A stretch of 64,000 nucleotides of DNA from Aurelia coerulea (taxonomy: Eukaryota > Cnidaria > Scyphozoa > Semaeostomeae > Ulmaridae). Location: assembly GCA_039566865.1 (NCBI GenBank), contig CM076954.1:9866001-9930000 (forward strand). The letters are read 5' to 3'. The notes beneath the pieces were generated by a model. It made no database searches, was not told where the DNA came from, and saw only the letters and a program-made list of their open reading frames with translations. A program made the translations under genes and the position numbers. Below are positions 21,237-34,244 of this stretch, piece after piece (position 1 is the stretch's first letter; each line of letters begins with the position of its first letter).

Positions 21237-22065
21237 TAGCCTGCGTGCAGAATCTATTGATTTCTTTTCATTTCAGATAGGTTCTCCTCCAGTAGAGTCT
21301 GCGCAACAGCGACCAAATCCTTGTCTTCAGTTCATGAAAAACGAGAAACCTTTCCTGATTGGCTGAAGCATATCCCCATTGTTTGATGGAGCGTCTATGT
21401 TTTGTTCGAGTCTGCTGATATTCAATTGGCGTATGCATGAACAAAGCCAGCCATAGAAACCCTTTTGTGATAAATGTGTGTGGGTGTTTTGTCTACCCTA
21501 TTCATAGGCAGCTCTATTGAATCAAATTCAATGAGTTAGTTCCTCAATCCTTGGAACCGCACGTGACCAAGATTTATTATTATTATTATTAAATTATTTA
21601 CAGTTGGTATTTACAATAGCTTAAAATACACCAGCTAATTCAAACCAACTATCTACAAAGGAAAAATTTACAATAATATAAAGAAAATAAATATATTTAC
21701 AGATGATTACTGTTTTCGGAGAGATTTCCATAGTTATTGTTGCTACAAGCAATTTTTGCATGTGCAGTTTTCACCCTTCCATTCTTTTATCGATTTTTTG
21801 AAGCATACAACAGATGGCGAGCTTTTTATAGAGTCAGGTAGGCTGTTCCAGAGGATGCTACCCCTAAAGGTCAATGAACTGGTCCCATAGGTTGTAGTTT
21901 TCGCTTGTGGTAGCATTAATATTGAACCTGATCTTAGATTGTATGTAAGGTCCTTTCGCTGGATTTGGTTGCTGTTGAACGAACGAGGATTTGGTTGCTG
22001 TTGCGCAGACTCTACTGGAGGAGAACCTCTCTGAAAAGAAATCAGTAGAGTCTGCACGCAGGCTA
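21237..22065. mobile_element. TIR transposon with 8-bp target duplication, carrying a LINE fragment
   Basis: The termini TAGCCTGCGTGCAGA and, inverted, TAGCCTGCGTGCAGAC match for about 70-80 bases (through GGTTCTCCTCCAGTAGAGTC). GAGATAAT is duplicated directly outside both ends (21229-21236 and 22066-22073). An 8-bp duplication fits hAT or Mutator-like elements. The interior holds a minus-strand LINE fragment. No transposase is seen. Part of the left interior (21340-21510) recurs at 45255-45440. Confidence 0.75.
21573..21985 (-). pseudogene. LINE 3' end (CR1-like) nested in the TIR element
   Basis: The minus-strand frame (about 104 codons, with the N-terminal part inside the TIR sequence) contains LTYNLRSGSILMLPQAKTT, SLTFRGSILWNSLPDSIK and FKKSIKEWKGENCTCKNC. 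This C-terminal signature is almost the same as that of the LINE at 28922. The 3' untranslated region (21600-21740) also resembles that copy, and the element ends in a short (TTA)n at 21573-21595. It is 5'-truncated at 21985. Confidence 0.65.
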
Positions 22066-23396
22066 GAGATAATGTTTACTTTTGCTTCACTAAAATATTG
22101 TATTAGGAGTATTTTGTTATATCATATTATAGCTATCAATTTATTTCTAACAAATCAGTTTCAAAAACGGTATTCGTAACTTATACTGAATCTTTTTACG
22201 TGTCTAAGTATCTAAAGATGAACTGAAAAATAAAATAAAAATAAAAAATAGAAACAATACAAATACAAAATACAAATACTGAATATAGAATACAAACACA
22301 AATACAAAATACAAATACATATACAAATACAAATAAAAAACACAAAATACAAATACCGAATAAAGAATATAGAATACAAACACATATACAAAATACAAAT
22401 AAAAAATACAACATACAAATACAAAATACAAACACAAATACAAAATACAAAATACAAATACCGAATATATAATAAACACACAAATACAAAATATAAAATA
22501 CAAATTCAAAATACAAATACAAAATTTAAAATATAAATACAGAATATAGAATACAGAATACAAACACAAATACAAATACCGAATATAGAATACACAGATA
22601 CAGAGAATACACAGAATATAGAGACACAAATACAAATACAAAATACAAACTACAAATACTGAATATAGAATACAAACACAAATACAAAATACAAATACAA
22701 AATACAAATACCGAATATAGAATACAAACACAAATACAAATACAAATTCAAAATACAAATACATATACAAAATACAAATACAAAATTTAAAATACAAATG
22801 CAGAATATAGAATACAAACACAAATACAAATACATATACAAAATACAAATAAAAACACAAAATACAAATACCACATATAGAATACAAAAACAAATACAAA
22901 ATACAAATACCGAATATAGAATATAGAATACAAATACAAAATACAAATACAAAATACAAATTCAAAATACAAATACATATAAAAAATACAAAAACAAAAT
23001 TTAAAATACAAAATACAAATACAGAATATAGAATACAAACACAAATACAAAATACAAATACAAAATACAAATAAAAAACACAAAATACAAATACCGAATA
23101 AAGAATAGAGAATACAAAAACAAATACAAAATACAAATACAAAATAGAAATACCGAATATAGAATATAGAATAAAAAACACAAATACAAAATACAAATAC
23201 AAAATACAAATACCGAATATCGAATACAAACACAAATACAAAATACAAAATATAAATCAAAAATACAAATACAAATACATATACAAAATACAAATACAAA
23301 ATTCAAAATATAAAAAATACAAATACAGAATATAGAATACAAACACAAATACAAATACAATACAATACAAAATACAAATACATATACAGGGTGTCC

Positions 23397-24123
23397 CAAA
23401 AAATTTGTTCATCGTTTGATTAAATATTTAAAATAACGAAATGCTGAATAGACTCCATGGTAAAATAACCATATTGCTGAAATTTTAAATTATTTTTAGA
23501 CACCAGAAGCTAGCAAATCGGCTAAATATTCACGGAGTTACGAGCTTTCGAAGATCAAGTTTGTGCGAAAGCTGAAACCAGACGCCCTAAATTGCATATA
23601 TTGTGAAAGTAGAATCAGGTTTATTCAAAGAAAATCAAATGGAATTTCAAAAGCAATTTCGATAAAAAAGCATTCTATAACATTGAATCAAGGTTATGGA
23701 TGCTTGGAGGAATTCTGTTCAGCACAATTTGGAATTGCCACGTCTCTCATTGATTAAGTGTTCATTCCATGTTTTTAGATACTTGCATTCTTAAGAAAAT
23801 TTTGGCAACGGTTACAAATATCAAATAACTTGGAAGTCCTATTTGGTTTGCTCTGATATCGACGAGAAGTAAAACATTTGACAGTCCTCTTTTACCTCGA
23901 TTTTAGGACATCTTTTAGGAAAACAAGTTAGTTAGGGGCGTCTGGTTTCAGCTATCACACAAACTTGAACTTTAAAAGCTTGTAACTCCGTGAATTTTTA
24001 ACGGATTCGACTAAAATCAACTTAAAATCTCAGGAACAGGGTTCTCTTACCAGGAGCATGTACATCTTATCGTTATTTTTCAACATTTAATCAAACGTCG
24101 AACAATTTTTCTGGGACACACTG
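23397..24123. mobile_element. Palindromic MITE, TA-flanked, in satellite
   Basis: The left end CAGGGTGTCCCAAAAAATTT and the inverted right end CAGTGTGTCCCAGAAAAATT, each flanked by TA, continue as an inverted repeat through GTTTGATTAAAT. The GGGTGTCCCA terminus suggests a Tc1/mariner-type origin. The interior has no protein. Confidence 0.75.
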
Positions 24124-25270
24124 TACAAAATACAAACACAAATACAAAATACAAATACAAAATACAAATTCAAAATACAAATACATATACAAAATACAAA
24201 TAAAAAATACAAATACAAAATACAAATTCAAAATACAAATACATATACAAAATACAAATACAAAATTTAAAATACAAATACAAAATATAGAATACAGAAT
24301 ACAAACACAAATACAAAATACAAAAAATAAAAATACAAATTCAAAATACATATACATATACATATATACATATACAAAATAAAAATACAAAACACAAAAT
24401 ACAAATACAGCATATAGAATACAAACACAAATACAAAATACAAACATAAAATACAAATACAAATACATATACAAAATACAAAATACAAATTCAAAATACA
24501 AATACATATACAAAATACAAATACAAATAAAAACTACAAAATACAAATACCGAATATAGAATAAAAACACAAATACAAAATACAAAAACAAAAAACAAAT
24601 TCAAAATACAAATACAAAATACAAATACAAAATACAAATACAAAATACAAATTCAAAATACAAATACATATACAAAATACAAATAAAAAATACAAATACA
24701 AAATACAAATTCAAAATACAAATACATATACAAAATACAAATACAAAACTTAAAATACAAATACAAAATATAGAATACAGAATACAAACACAAATACAAA
24801 TACATATACAAAATACAAACACAAATACAAAATACAAATATAAAATAAAAATTCAAAATACAAATACATATACAAAATACAAATACAAATAAAATATACC
24901 AAATACAAATACCGAATATTGAATACAAACACAAACACAAATACAAAAACAAAATACAAATTCAAAATACAAATACATATACATATACAAAATACAAATA
25001 CAAATAAAAAACACAAAATACAAATACAGCATATAGAATACAAACACAAATACAAAATACAAATATAAAATACAAATACAAATACATATACAAAATAAAA
25101 AATACAAATTCAAAATACAAATACATATACAAAATACAAATACAAACTACAAAATACAAATACCGAATATAGAATACAAACACAAACACAAATACAAAAT
25201 ACAAATACAAAATACAAATTCAAAATACAAATACATATACAAAATACAAATTAAAAAAAATATACATATA

Positions 25271-25888
25271 ACGGGTGACCCAGAAAAAAGTGACCGAACG
25301 CAATCTGTTATAGAAAAAAATGTAAGTGGCAGATTGTAATATTTTTAACGTTGTTCTGTCACTAAAAGACCAGCCTACATTATGAGTATTTTTAACAATA
25401 TTTTGGGGCACGGGAAAGTTCCCAAATTAAGGATTTTGAGGAAAAAGGCAGGCTTGAAATTCTCAAAAAGTCGTCAAAAACATGGGATCAATTTGAAGCC
25501 ATTTCAGATCTTCAAAACAACGAGGAGCGTGTTTCATTCTGTCTGAAATTATTTTCAAGTACCTAGGGACTATAAACTTGCTCTGAAGATTTCTGACTGG
25601 GTTAACTATTCCCATGTTGAAATGAAACACGCCCTGCATTGTTTTGACGACTTGAAATGGCTGTAAATTGATCCCCTGTTTTTGACGACTTTTTGAGGAT
25701 TTCAGGCATGCCCATTTTCCTCGAAATCCTAAATTTTGGAAATTTACAGTGACGTAAAAATTGCAAAAAATACTCATACCAAAGGCTAGTCTTTTAGCAA
25801 CAGAACAACATTTGAAGCATTTCAATCGGCCACTTACTTAATTTTCTGTAACAGATTGCGTTGGGTCACTTTTTTCTGGGTCACGTGG
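25271..25888. mobile_element. Palindromic MITE, TA-flanked, in satellite
   Basis: The ends ACGGGTGACCCAGAAAAAAG and, inverted, CCACGTGACCCAGAAAAAAG are each bordered by TA. The arms share CGCAATCTGTTA and AAAAGACCAGCC/AAAGGCTAGTC-type words. No coding sequence. Confidence 0.7.
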
Positions 25889-26822
25889 TACAAAATACAA
25901 ATTCAAATCAAAAATGCAAAATACAAATACAGAATATAGAATACAAACACATATACAAAATATAAATACATATACAAAATACAAATACAAAATACAAAAT
26001 ACAAATTCAAAATACAAAAAAATATACAAAATACTAATACAGATAAAAAATACAAATACCGAATATAGAATACAAACACAAATACAAAATACAAACACAA
26101 AATACAAATTCAAAATACAAATACATATACAAAATACAAATACAAATAAAAAACACAAAATACAAAAAAAAAATCGAATACAAACACAAATACAAAATAC
26201 AAATATTAAATACAAATTCAAAATATAAATACATATACAAAATACAAATACAAAATACAAATTCAAAATACAAATACATATACAAAATACAAATACAAAT
26301 AAAAAATGCAAAATACAAATACAGAATATAGAATACAAACACAAATACAAAATACAAATACAAAATACAAATACATATACAAAATACAAATACAAAATAA
26401 AAAATACAAAATACAAATACCGAATATAGAATATAAACACAAATACAAAATACAAAAACAAAAAACAAAATACAAATTCAAAATACAAATATATATAAAA
26501 AATACAAATAAAAAATAAAAAACACAAAATACAAATACAGAATATAGAATACAAACACAAATACAAAATAAAAATACCGAATATAGAATACAAACACAAA
26601 TACAAAATACAAATACATATACAAATATATGGAGCGTTTTTGTGCCAAAATTCTCGATTTATTTTATTTTGATGAGTGATATTATTCACGGAGATATCAT
26701 AACATTTAGTGCATTATATTAACGCATTTTTATATTACCCAATGTTATTTACTGCAGTTTATTTGTAATTTCTTGTGCAATTTCAAATTATTTCGTGCAG
26801 AACTATATTTTCAATTCTTTTC

Positions 26823-26902
26823 GCATAATGCATTTCGGCATGGCATAATGCATTTCAGCATGACATAATGCATTTCGGCATGGCATAATGCATTTCGGCA
26901 TG
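26823..26902 (+). repeat. Four 20-bp subterminal repeats, left group
   Basis: Units alternate between GGCATAATGCATTTCGGCAT and variants with one or two changes. The same unit resumes at 27062-27147 after an insertion and is inverted at 27871-27948. Confidence 0.8.
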
Positions 26903-27061
26903 CAGGGCCGTAGGAAGAAGCTTCGGTTTAGGGGGGCAATTGTTCTTAAAACAATAGAGAACAATACATCTAATTAAGTCATGTGACGTAGCACCATTGT
27001 TTAAAAAAATTATTGAGGGGGCTTGAGCCCCCCTACCCCCCCCCCCGCTTCCTAAGGAGCC
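26903..27061. mobile_element. Probable ~160-bp MITE inside the repeat group
   Basis: It interrupts the 20-base repeat series. The left edge CAGGGCCGTAGGAAGAAGC and the inverted right edge (CCGGCTCCTTAGGAAGC) are similar, and an internal G/C-run pair (GGGGGCTTGAGCCCCC) is palindromic. CAGGGCCG ends are common in hAT-type MITEs. Boundaries are approximate. Confidence 0.45.
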
Positions 27062-27132
27062 GGCATGGCATAATGCATTTCGGCATGGCATAATGCATTT
27101 CGGCATGACATAATGCATTTCGGCATGGCATA

Positions 27133-27552
27133 ATGCATTTCCGCATGGAAAATACTGTAAATCAGGGGAATGGCTGCCCACTTGTATCAATACGCCAAAA
27201 TTCGGGTCGTGGTAGGCCACGAATCAAAATCAGTGAAAAGCAGCTAATTTTTCTCCGTGAATTCAACATTTCATGGACGGAAATCAAAAGAATTATGGGT
27301 GTCTCACACGGGACTTTGATTAGGCGTAGACATGAACTGGGTCTTGTTGGCAATAAAAAGTACCTCGACGATAATGACTTGGCTGCTGTTATGCAAGAGA
27401 TAATGAATGAAAACCCCAACATTGGCCAAAGGAGAATGCTTGGTGCTATAAGGGCATGTGGATACAGGGCGCAGCAGAGAAGAATAAGAGATGATGCTAG
27501 TACTAGACCCCCAGGGTACAGCCCTCCCGTGGTGTGGCTTTGTGTATCGTAG
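27133..27552 (+). pseudogene. Integrase-like transposase, N-terminal HTH fragment
   Basis: This 139-codon frame starts inside the last left 20-base repeat (ATG at 27133, a second at 27145). It contains a basic lead (GRGRPRIKISEKQL), a helix-turn-helix FNISWTEIKRIMGVSHGTLI-RRR, then a helical region with IMNENPNIGQRRMLGAIRACG and QQRRIRDDA. This order matches the DNA-binding N-terminus of an animal transposase family with an integrase (DDE) core. In the full protein a catalytic core follows; here it is absent and the frame ends in unrelated residues at 27550-27552. Function is inferred from motif order; the family name is not certain. Confidence 0.55.
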
Positions 27553-28799
27553 AAGTAGTAATGTGTATCGTAGGGCTGCCACAGGCCGCCAACACCAGAT
27601 GTAGGCCCAAGCCCAACTGGATTTGAAATTTTGCCTTTGTTTGATTGGTTTGATGATGCTGGTTCTGCATGCTGGCTCTGATTCATGTTGGCAATACCAA
27701 GCGTCAAGCGAAGAAAGCAAACGCCTTCCTTCTTTTGCTATCTCGCTTATGGCCGATATTGCACTCTCTAACCTCGCATCTCGTTCACAGTTAGACGCCA
27801 TATGATGTTGTGATCACTGGGATCTGCCCATGTGCAATGCGTTGTGTTTTCCCGCCATTTTTTGATTGACCGAAATGCATCATGCCATGCCGAAATGCAT
27901 CATGTCATGCCGAAATGCATTATGCCATGCCAAAATGCATTATGCGAAAAGAATTGAAAATATAGTTCTGCACGAAATAATTTGAAATTGCACAAGAAAT
28001 TACAAATAAACTGCAGTAAATAACATTGGGTAAGATAAAAATGCGTTAATATAATGCACTAAATGTTATGATATCTCCGTGAATAATATCACTCATCCAA
28101 ATATAACAAAAAAGAGAATTTTGGCACAAAAAACGCTCCATACAAATACATATAAAAAATGAAAAAACACATACAGAATATAGAATACAAACACAAATAC
28201 AAAATACAAATACAGAATATAGAATACAACACAAATACAAATACAAATACAAAATACAAATACCGAATATAGAATACAAACACAAATACAAAAACTAAAT
28301 ACAAATTCAAAATACAAATACATATACAAAATGCAAATACAAATAAAAAACATAAAATACAAATACAGAATATCGAATACAAACACAAATACAAAATGCA
28401 AATATAAAATACAAATTAAAAATACAAATACATATACAAAATACAAATAAAAAATACCAAATACAAATACAGAATACAAACACAAATACAAAATACAAAT
28501 TCAAAACACAAATACATATACAAAACACAAATACAAATAAAAAATGCAAAATACAAATACAGAACATAGAATACAAACACAAATGCAAAATACAAATACA
28601 TATACAAATACAAATAAAAAACACAAAATACAAATACCGAATATAGAATATAGAATACAAACACAAATACAAAATACAAATACAAAATAGAAATTCGAAA
28701 TACAAGTACATATACAAAATAAAAATACAAAATTTAAAATACAAATACAGAATATAGAATACAAACACAAACACAAACACAAACACAAAATACATATTT

Positions 28800-30065
28800 T
28801 TCATTTATCATTCTTTAAAGTTGGTTATTTACAAATAGTTATCAGCATAATATATACATCAACTAATTTAATCCAACTACAACTAAAAATAATTACATAA
28901 TATAAAGTATAATACAATATTCTATTTACAACATAGTTTACAGCTGCAGTTTGCCCCCTTCCATGTTTTTATTTTCCTTTTGAATGCTGCCACATTTTCA
29001 CATGTTTTAATATCGTCACTTAGTGCATTCCAAAGGATGCTGCCTCTAAAGGTTACAGAGTGTAGTCCAAAAGTGTGTGTTTTTATTTGAGGCAATTTTA
29101 CCAAATTTTTGATCCTAAGGTTGTATTCCACTTGGTTAGTCCTGAAAAAATCCCAAAGGTATGATGGATTCAACGAATTCAGAGTTTTGAATACCTCTAA
29201 CATTAGTTTTTGCAGATTTTTGACGTGGATTGTTGTATCTGCCTCTCTCCTTAAACACATCTCAAACGATGCATCATAATCCATATGGAGCACCCTTAGT
29301 GCACGTTTATATGTTCTATTGATCTCTTTGTTTGCAGCTTTGGAAGAGAACATCCAAATTAAAGGGCAATAATTGAAATTTGCCAACACCGTTGTATTAC
29401 ATAAGAGTTTAGCTTGTGTATCATCAAGATAGTTCCGACGTCTTGAGAATGCACTCGCTTTTTTGTTTATTTTACCGCACAGTTCAGTAATATGCTTGTC
29501 AAAATTCAGCTTAGAATCAATGGTTACTCCTAAGAGTTTTACTTGTTGGCATTGATTGATGATCTGATCATCAATACTAACACACATTTGCTGATCACTC
29601 TTTAGCCCTAGGAACATGAGCTGGAATTTTTCAGGGTTTGCTACCATCCCATTTTCGGTAAACCACTGTAAAATCGAGCCCAGATCATTTTCCAAGTTGT
29701 TTATCACTTCATCAAGGGTCCTACTCCTTGCGTCGATTGTATTGTCATCTGCAAAGGTGCAGATTTCTGATTCCAAGTCAATTAGGAACAGGTCCTTGAT
29801 AAAAATGTTGAACAGCATGGGTCCAAGGATCGATCCTTGCGGTAATCATGCAGGATACAGTCATAGGCCTTGGAAAGATCCATTAATACGGTACCAACAA
29901 TCCCCGAGGCATCGAGGCATTTTCGCCATGATTCGATTACTCTAAGTAGTGCATCTTGCGTACTATAACCTTTTCTGAATGCAGATAAGAGATTTGACAA
30001 TTTATTCTCGAGAAAGAGATTTGCAAACCAATCAACCTTTCAAAGATTTTATATATTGGAGGTAG
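28800..30065 (-). mobile_element. 5'-truncated LINE inserted in the satellite array
   Basis: The 3' untranslated end is at 28800-28921 and the coding part at 28922-30040. The satellite resumes on both sides. The 5' border lies inside the RT domain. Confidence 0.75.
28922..30040 (-). pseudogene. LINE reverse transcriptase (CR1/jockey-like), interrupted
   Basis: The minus-strand segments are NLLSAFRKGYSTQDALLRVI and GTVLMDLSKAYDCI (motif A with its catalytic Asp). A deletion/frameshift follows near 29840, and then LFNIFIKDLF and CTFADDNTIDA (motif C, FADD). The 298-codon frame (29818-28922) continues through NPEKFQLMFLG, VKLLGVTIDSKLNFDKHI, NYCPLIWMF and the C-terminal FRGSILWNALSDDIK and GANCSCKLCC. 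The Gly-rich PQGS motif is lost in the deletion. The endonuclease domain is absent. Closely related to 12798-13205 and 21573-21985. Confidence 0.8.
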
Positions 30066-31467
30066 TACACTTATAAATATACAAAATACAATACATATAC
30101 ATAACTATACATATACAAAATACAAATAAAAAACACAAAATACAAATACCGAATATAGAATATAGAATACAAAAACAAATACAAAATACAAATTCAAAAT
30201 ACAGAATATAGAATACAAACACAAATACTAAATACAAATACATATACAAATACAAACACAAAATACAAAATACAAATTCAAATACAAAATACAAATAAAA
30301 ATAAAAACACAAAATACAAATACCGAATATAGAATATAGAATACAAACACAAATACAAAATACAAAATAAAAATACCGAATATAGAATACAAACACAAAT
30401 ACAAGATACAAATACATCTACAAATACAAATAAAAAATGAAAAAAACACATACAGAATATAGAATACAAACACAAATACAAAATACAAATACAGAACATA
30501 GAATACAAACACAAAATACAAAATACAAATAAAAAATGCAAAATACAAATACAGAATATAGAATACAAACACAAATACAAAATACAAAATACAAATTCAA
30601 AACACAAAAACATATACAAAAAACAAATACAAATAAAAAATGCAAAATACAAGTACAGAATATAGAATACAAACACAAATACAAAATACAAATACATATA
30701 CAAATATAAACACAAATACAAAATGCAAATATAAAACACAAATTACAAATACCGAATATATAGAATACAAAAACAAATTCAAAATACAAATTCAAAATAA
30801 AAATACAGAATATAGAATACAAACACAAATACAAAATACAAATACATATACAAAATACAAATTCAAACAGAAAATATAAAATACAAATAAAAAAACACAA
30901 AATACAAATACCGAATATAGAATATAGAATACAAATACAAAATAAAAATACCGAATATAGAATATAGAATACAAACACAAATACAAAATACAGATACAAA
31001 TACATATAAAAAATGAAAAAAACACATACAGAATATAGAATACAAACACAAATACAAAATACAAATACAGAATATAGAATACAAACACAAATACAAAATA
31101 CAAAAAACAAATACAAATTCAAAATACAAATACATATACAAAATACAAATACAAATAAAAAATGCAAAATACAAATACAGAATATAGAATACAAACACGA
31201 ATACAAAATACAAATACAAAATACAAATTCAAAATACAAATACAAATTCAAAATACAAATACATATACAAAATACAAATACAAATAAAAAATGCAAAATA
31301 CAAATACAGAATAGAGAATACAAACACGAATACAAAATACAAATACAAAATACAAATTCAAAATACAAATACAAATTCAAAATAAAAATACATATACAAA
31401 ATACGAATACAAATAAAAAATGCAAAATACAAATACAGAATATAGAACACAAAATCAAATAAATATA

Positions 31468-32188
31468 CCTGGTGAGTCAGAAAAAACGTGGGGTGTTTGG
31501 CGGATTGTGACGTCACGTTCAGCCACCCGATCGTAGTGAACCGAATTTGTTCTTGCAGCAAGAGGTCTAACTTAGATCATAAGCCTTTCCCCATCGAAAT
31601 CGGTCACTTGATGTATTTATTAAAAAATATTTTCTTCGTAAGACGTTGTATGGGAGTTTTGCAAACTTATGAAATCTTTGAGAGAGCCCCTTCAGCATTT
31701 TACCCTCGCGAAAGCTACAGGTACACGTGGTATTATCAGGGGAGAATGAAATAGTTTTGCCATGATACAGCACATTGATCCTGTTGAAAGAAATCTCTTT
31801 ACAACGCAAAGAAGCATGCGTTTTTACTGTCTCTCAAACATGTTCTCTGCGCAGGACAAGTTATAACAACGCATCCCAGGGGAGAAAACACTATTTCCGA
31901 ACTGTTTCATTCTCCCCTGATAATACCACATGTACCTGCAGCTTTGGCAAGGCTAAAATGCTGAAGGGGCTTGGTTAAAGGTTTTCTCAGTTTGCAAGAC
32001 TCCCATACAAAGTCTTAGGAAGAAAATCTATTTTAAATAATGCATCACATGACCGATTTGGATGGGGAAAGGTTTATGATCTAAGTCAGATTTATGGCTG
32101 CACGGAATAATTTAGTTCACAACCGTCGGGTGGCTAAAGGTGACGTCACAGTCCGCCAAACATCCCACGTTTTTTCTGACTCACCTGG
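31468..32188. mobile_element. Palindromic MITE with CRE-like sites, TA-flanked
   Basis: CCTGGTGAGTCAGAAAAAAC on the left and its inverted copy on the right are bordered by TA. The inverted similarity extends through most of the 721 bp (for example GGGGAGAATGAAA and its complement). Each arm has a perfect TGACGTCA (31508-31515 and 32141-32148). No protein. Confidence 0.75.
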
Positions 32189-33925
32189 TACAAATACAAA
32201 CACAAATACAAAATACAAATAAAAAACACAAAATACAAATACCGAATATAGGATATAGAATAGAAAAAAAATACAAAATACAAATTCAAAATAAAAATAC
32301 AGAATAAAGAATACAAACACAAATACAAAATACAAATACATATACAAATACAAACACAAAATACAAAATAGAAATTCAATCACAAAATACAAATACAGAT
32401 AAAGATAAAAAACACAAAATACAAATACCGAATATAGAATAAAGAATACAAACACAAATACAAAAAAAAAATACAAAATAAAAATACCGAATATAGAATA
32501 CAAACACAAATACAAAATACAAATACAAAATACAAATTCAAAATACAAATACATATAAAAAATACAAAAACAAAATTTAAAATACAAAATACAAATGCAG
32601 AATATAGAATACAAACACAAATACAAAATACAAATAAAAAACACAAAATACAAATACCGAATACCGAATAAAGAATAGAGAATACAAAAACAAATACAAA
32701 ATACAAATACAAAATAGAAATACCGAATATAGAGTAGAAAAAAAAATACAAAATACAAATTCAAAATGAAAATACAGAACAAAGAATACAAATACAAATA
32801 CAAATACATATACAAATACAAACACAAAATACAAAATAGAAATTCAAACACAAAATACAAATACAAATAAAGATAAAAAACACAAAATACAAATACCGAA
32901 TATAGAATAAAGAATACAAACACAAATACAAAAAAAATACAAAATAAAAATACCGAATATAGAATACAAACACAAATACAAAATACAATTACATATAAAA
33001 ATACAAATAAAAAATGAAAAAACACATACAGAATATAGAATACAAACACAAATACAAATACAAAATACAAATACAGAATATAGAATACAAAAACAAATAC
33101 AAATACAAATACAAAATACAAATTCAAAATACAAATACAAACTACAAATAAAAAATGCAAAATACAAATACCGAATATAGAATACAAACACAAATACAAA
33201 ATACAAATACAAAATACAAATTCAAAATACAAATACACATACAAAATACAAACACAAGTACAAAATACAAATACAAAATACAAAAATACAAATACAAAAT
33301 ACAAATACATATACAAAATACAAATACAAATAAAAAATGCAAAATACAAATACAGAATATAGAATACAAATACAAAATACGAATACAAAATACAAATACA
33401 AATAAAAAATGCAAAATACAAATACAGAATATAGAATACAAACACAAACACAAACACAAAATACAAATACAAAATACAAATTCAAAATACAAAATACAAA
33501 GTCAAATGAAAAATGCAAAATACAAATACAGAATATAGAATACAAATGCAAAATACAAATACAAATACAAATAAAAAATACAAATACAGAACATAGAATT
33601 CAAATACAAAAATAAATACACATATAAATACATATACAAAATACGAATACAAATACAAATACAAAATTCAAATACAAATAAAAATTACAAATACAGAATA
33701 TAGAATATAGAATACAAATACAAATATAAATACACACATAAATACATATACAAAATACGAATACAAATACATATACAAAATACAAGTACCAATACATATA
33801 TAAAATACAAATAAAAATCAAGAATACAAATACAAATAATTAAAAAAAAATACAAATGCAAAATACAAATACAAAATACACAATACAAATAGAAATACAA
33901 ACAGCAAATACAAACTACAAAAGTT

Positions 33926-34244
33926 ATGAAAGTTTGCAAAATGTTTGATATGAGATAAAGATGACATTTTTCTGCAAGTAATTGAAACTCATTTGACCCT
34001 TGTGGACTCCTTCATAAGTTGAGATTAAAAGTAAATTTCAAAGTGTCAATTGCAAAGTCGTATGACTTATAAAATAATCTTTTTAGACATGTTCTGATTT
34101 CCAAGTAATTTTCCTGGAATTTCTTTGAACTGTAATGACAAGGGCATGGTTTGAAACCATGCGAATTTTTCTTTAGTTTTAACATCCTTTTACTTTTGAT
34201 TTAGGCCGAATATCGGGAAAATGCACATTGGAAGTGTGCATCAG
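33926..34244. other. No gene recognised
   Basis: Unique-looking A+T-rich sequence after the satellite ends. Confidence 0.45.

Larger units (their letters stand above)
26630..28140. mobile_element. 1.5-kb TIR transposon with subterminal 20-bp repeats
   Basis: The ends TGGAGCGTTTTTGTGCCAAA and the inverted right end (one extra T) match for about 200 bases, interrupted by small differences, and are bordered by TA. Next come tandem copies of a ~20-base unit (GGCATAATGCATTTCGGCAT): four plus four on the left (26823-26902, 27062-27147) and four inverted on the right (27871-27948). The interior carries a truncated transposase N-terminus. This architecture is that of a DNA transposon whose binding sites may be the 20-base units. 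Confidence 0.75.
22204..33925. repeat. Degenerate ACAAAT/ACAAAAT satellite array, interrupted by transposons
   Basis: Array blocks are at 22204-23394, 24126-25268, 25891-26627, 28143-28800, 30065-31465 and 32191-33925, about 6.9 kb in total. The basic words are ACAAAT and ACAAAAT. They form a loose higher-order order of roughly 100 bases: ATACC/AGAATATAGAATAC, AAACACAAATAC, CAAATACATATACAAAATAC, CAAATAAAAAACAC. The minus strand has almost no stop triplets in this composition, which produces long frames (up to 451 codons) rich in F, Y, C, V, L and I. These are artefacts and are not annotated as genes. Confidence 0.9.

Noticed and set aside
32117..33472. 451-codon minus-strand frame and similar long frames at 22204-23241, 25838-26689 and 30418-31458
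   Set aside because: They follow directly from the ACAAAT satellite words, whose complement rarely makes stop codons. Composition is almost only F, Y, C, V, I and L, several phases are open at once, and there is no domain.
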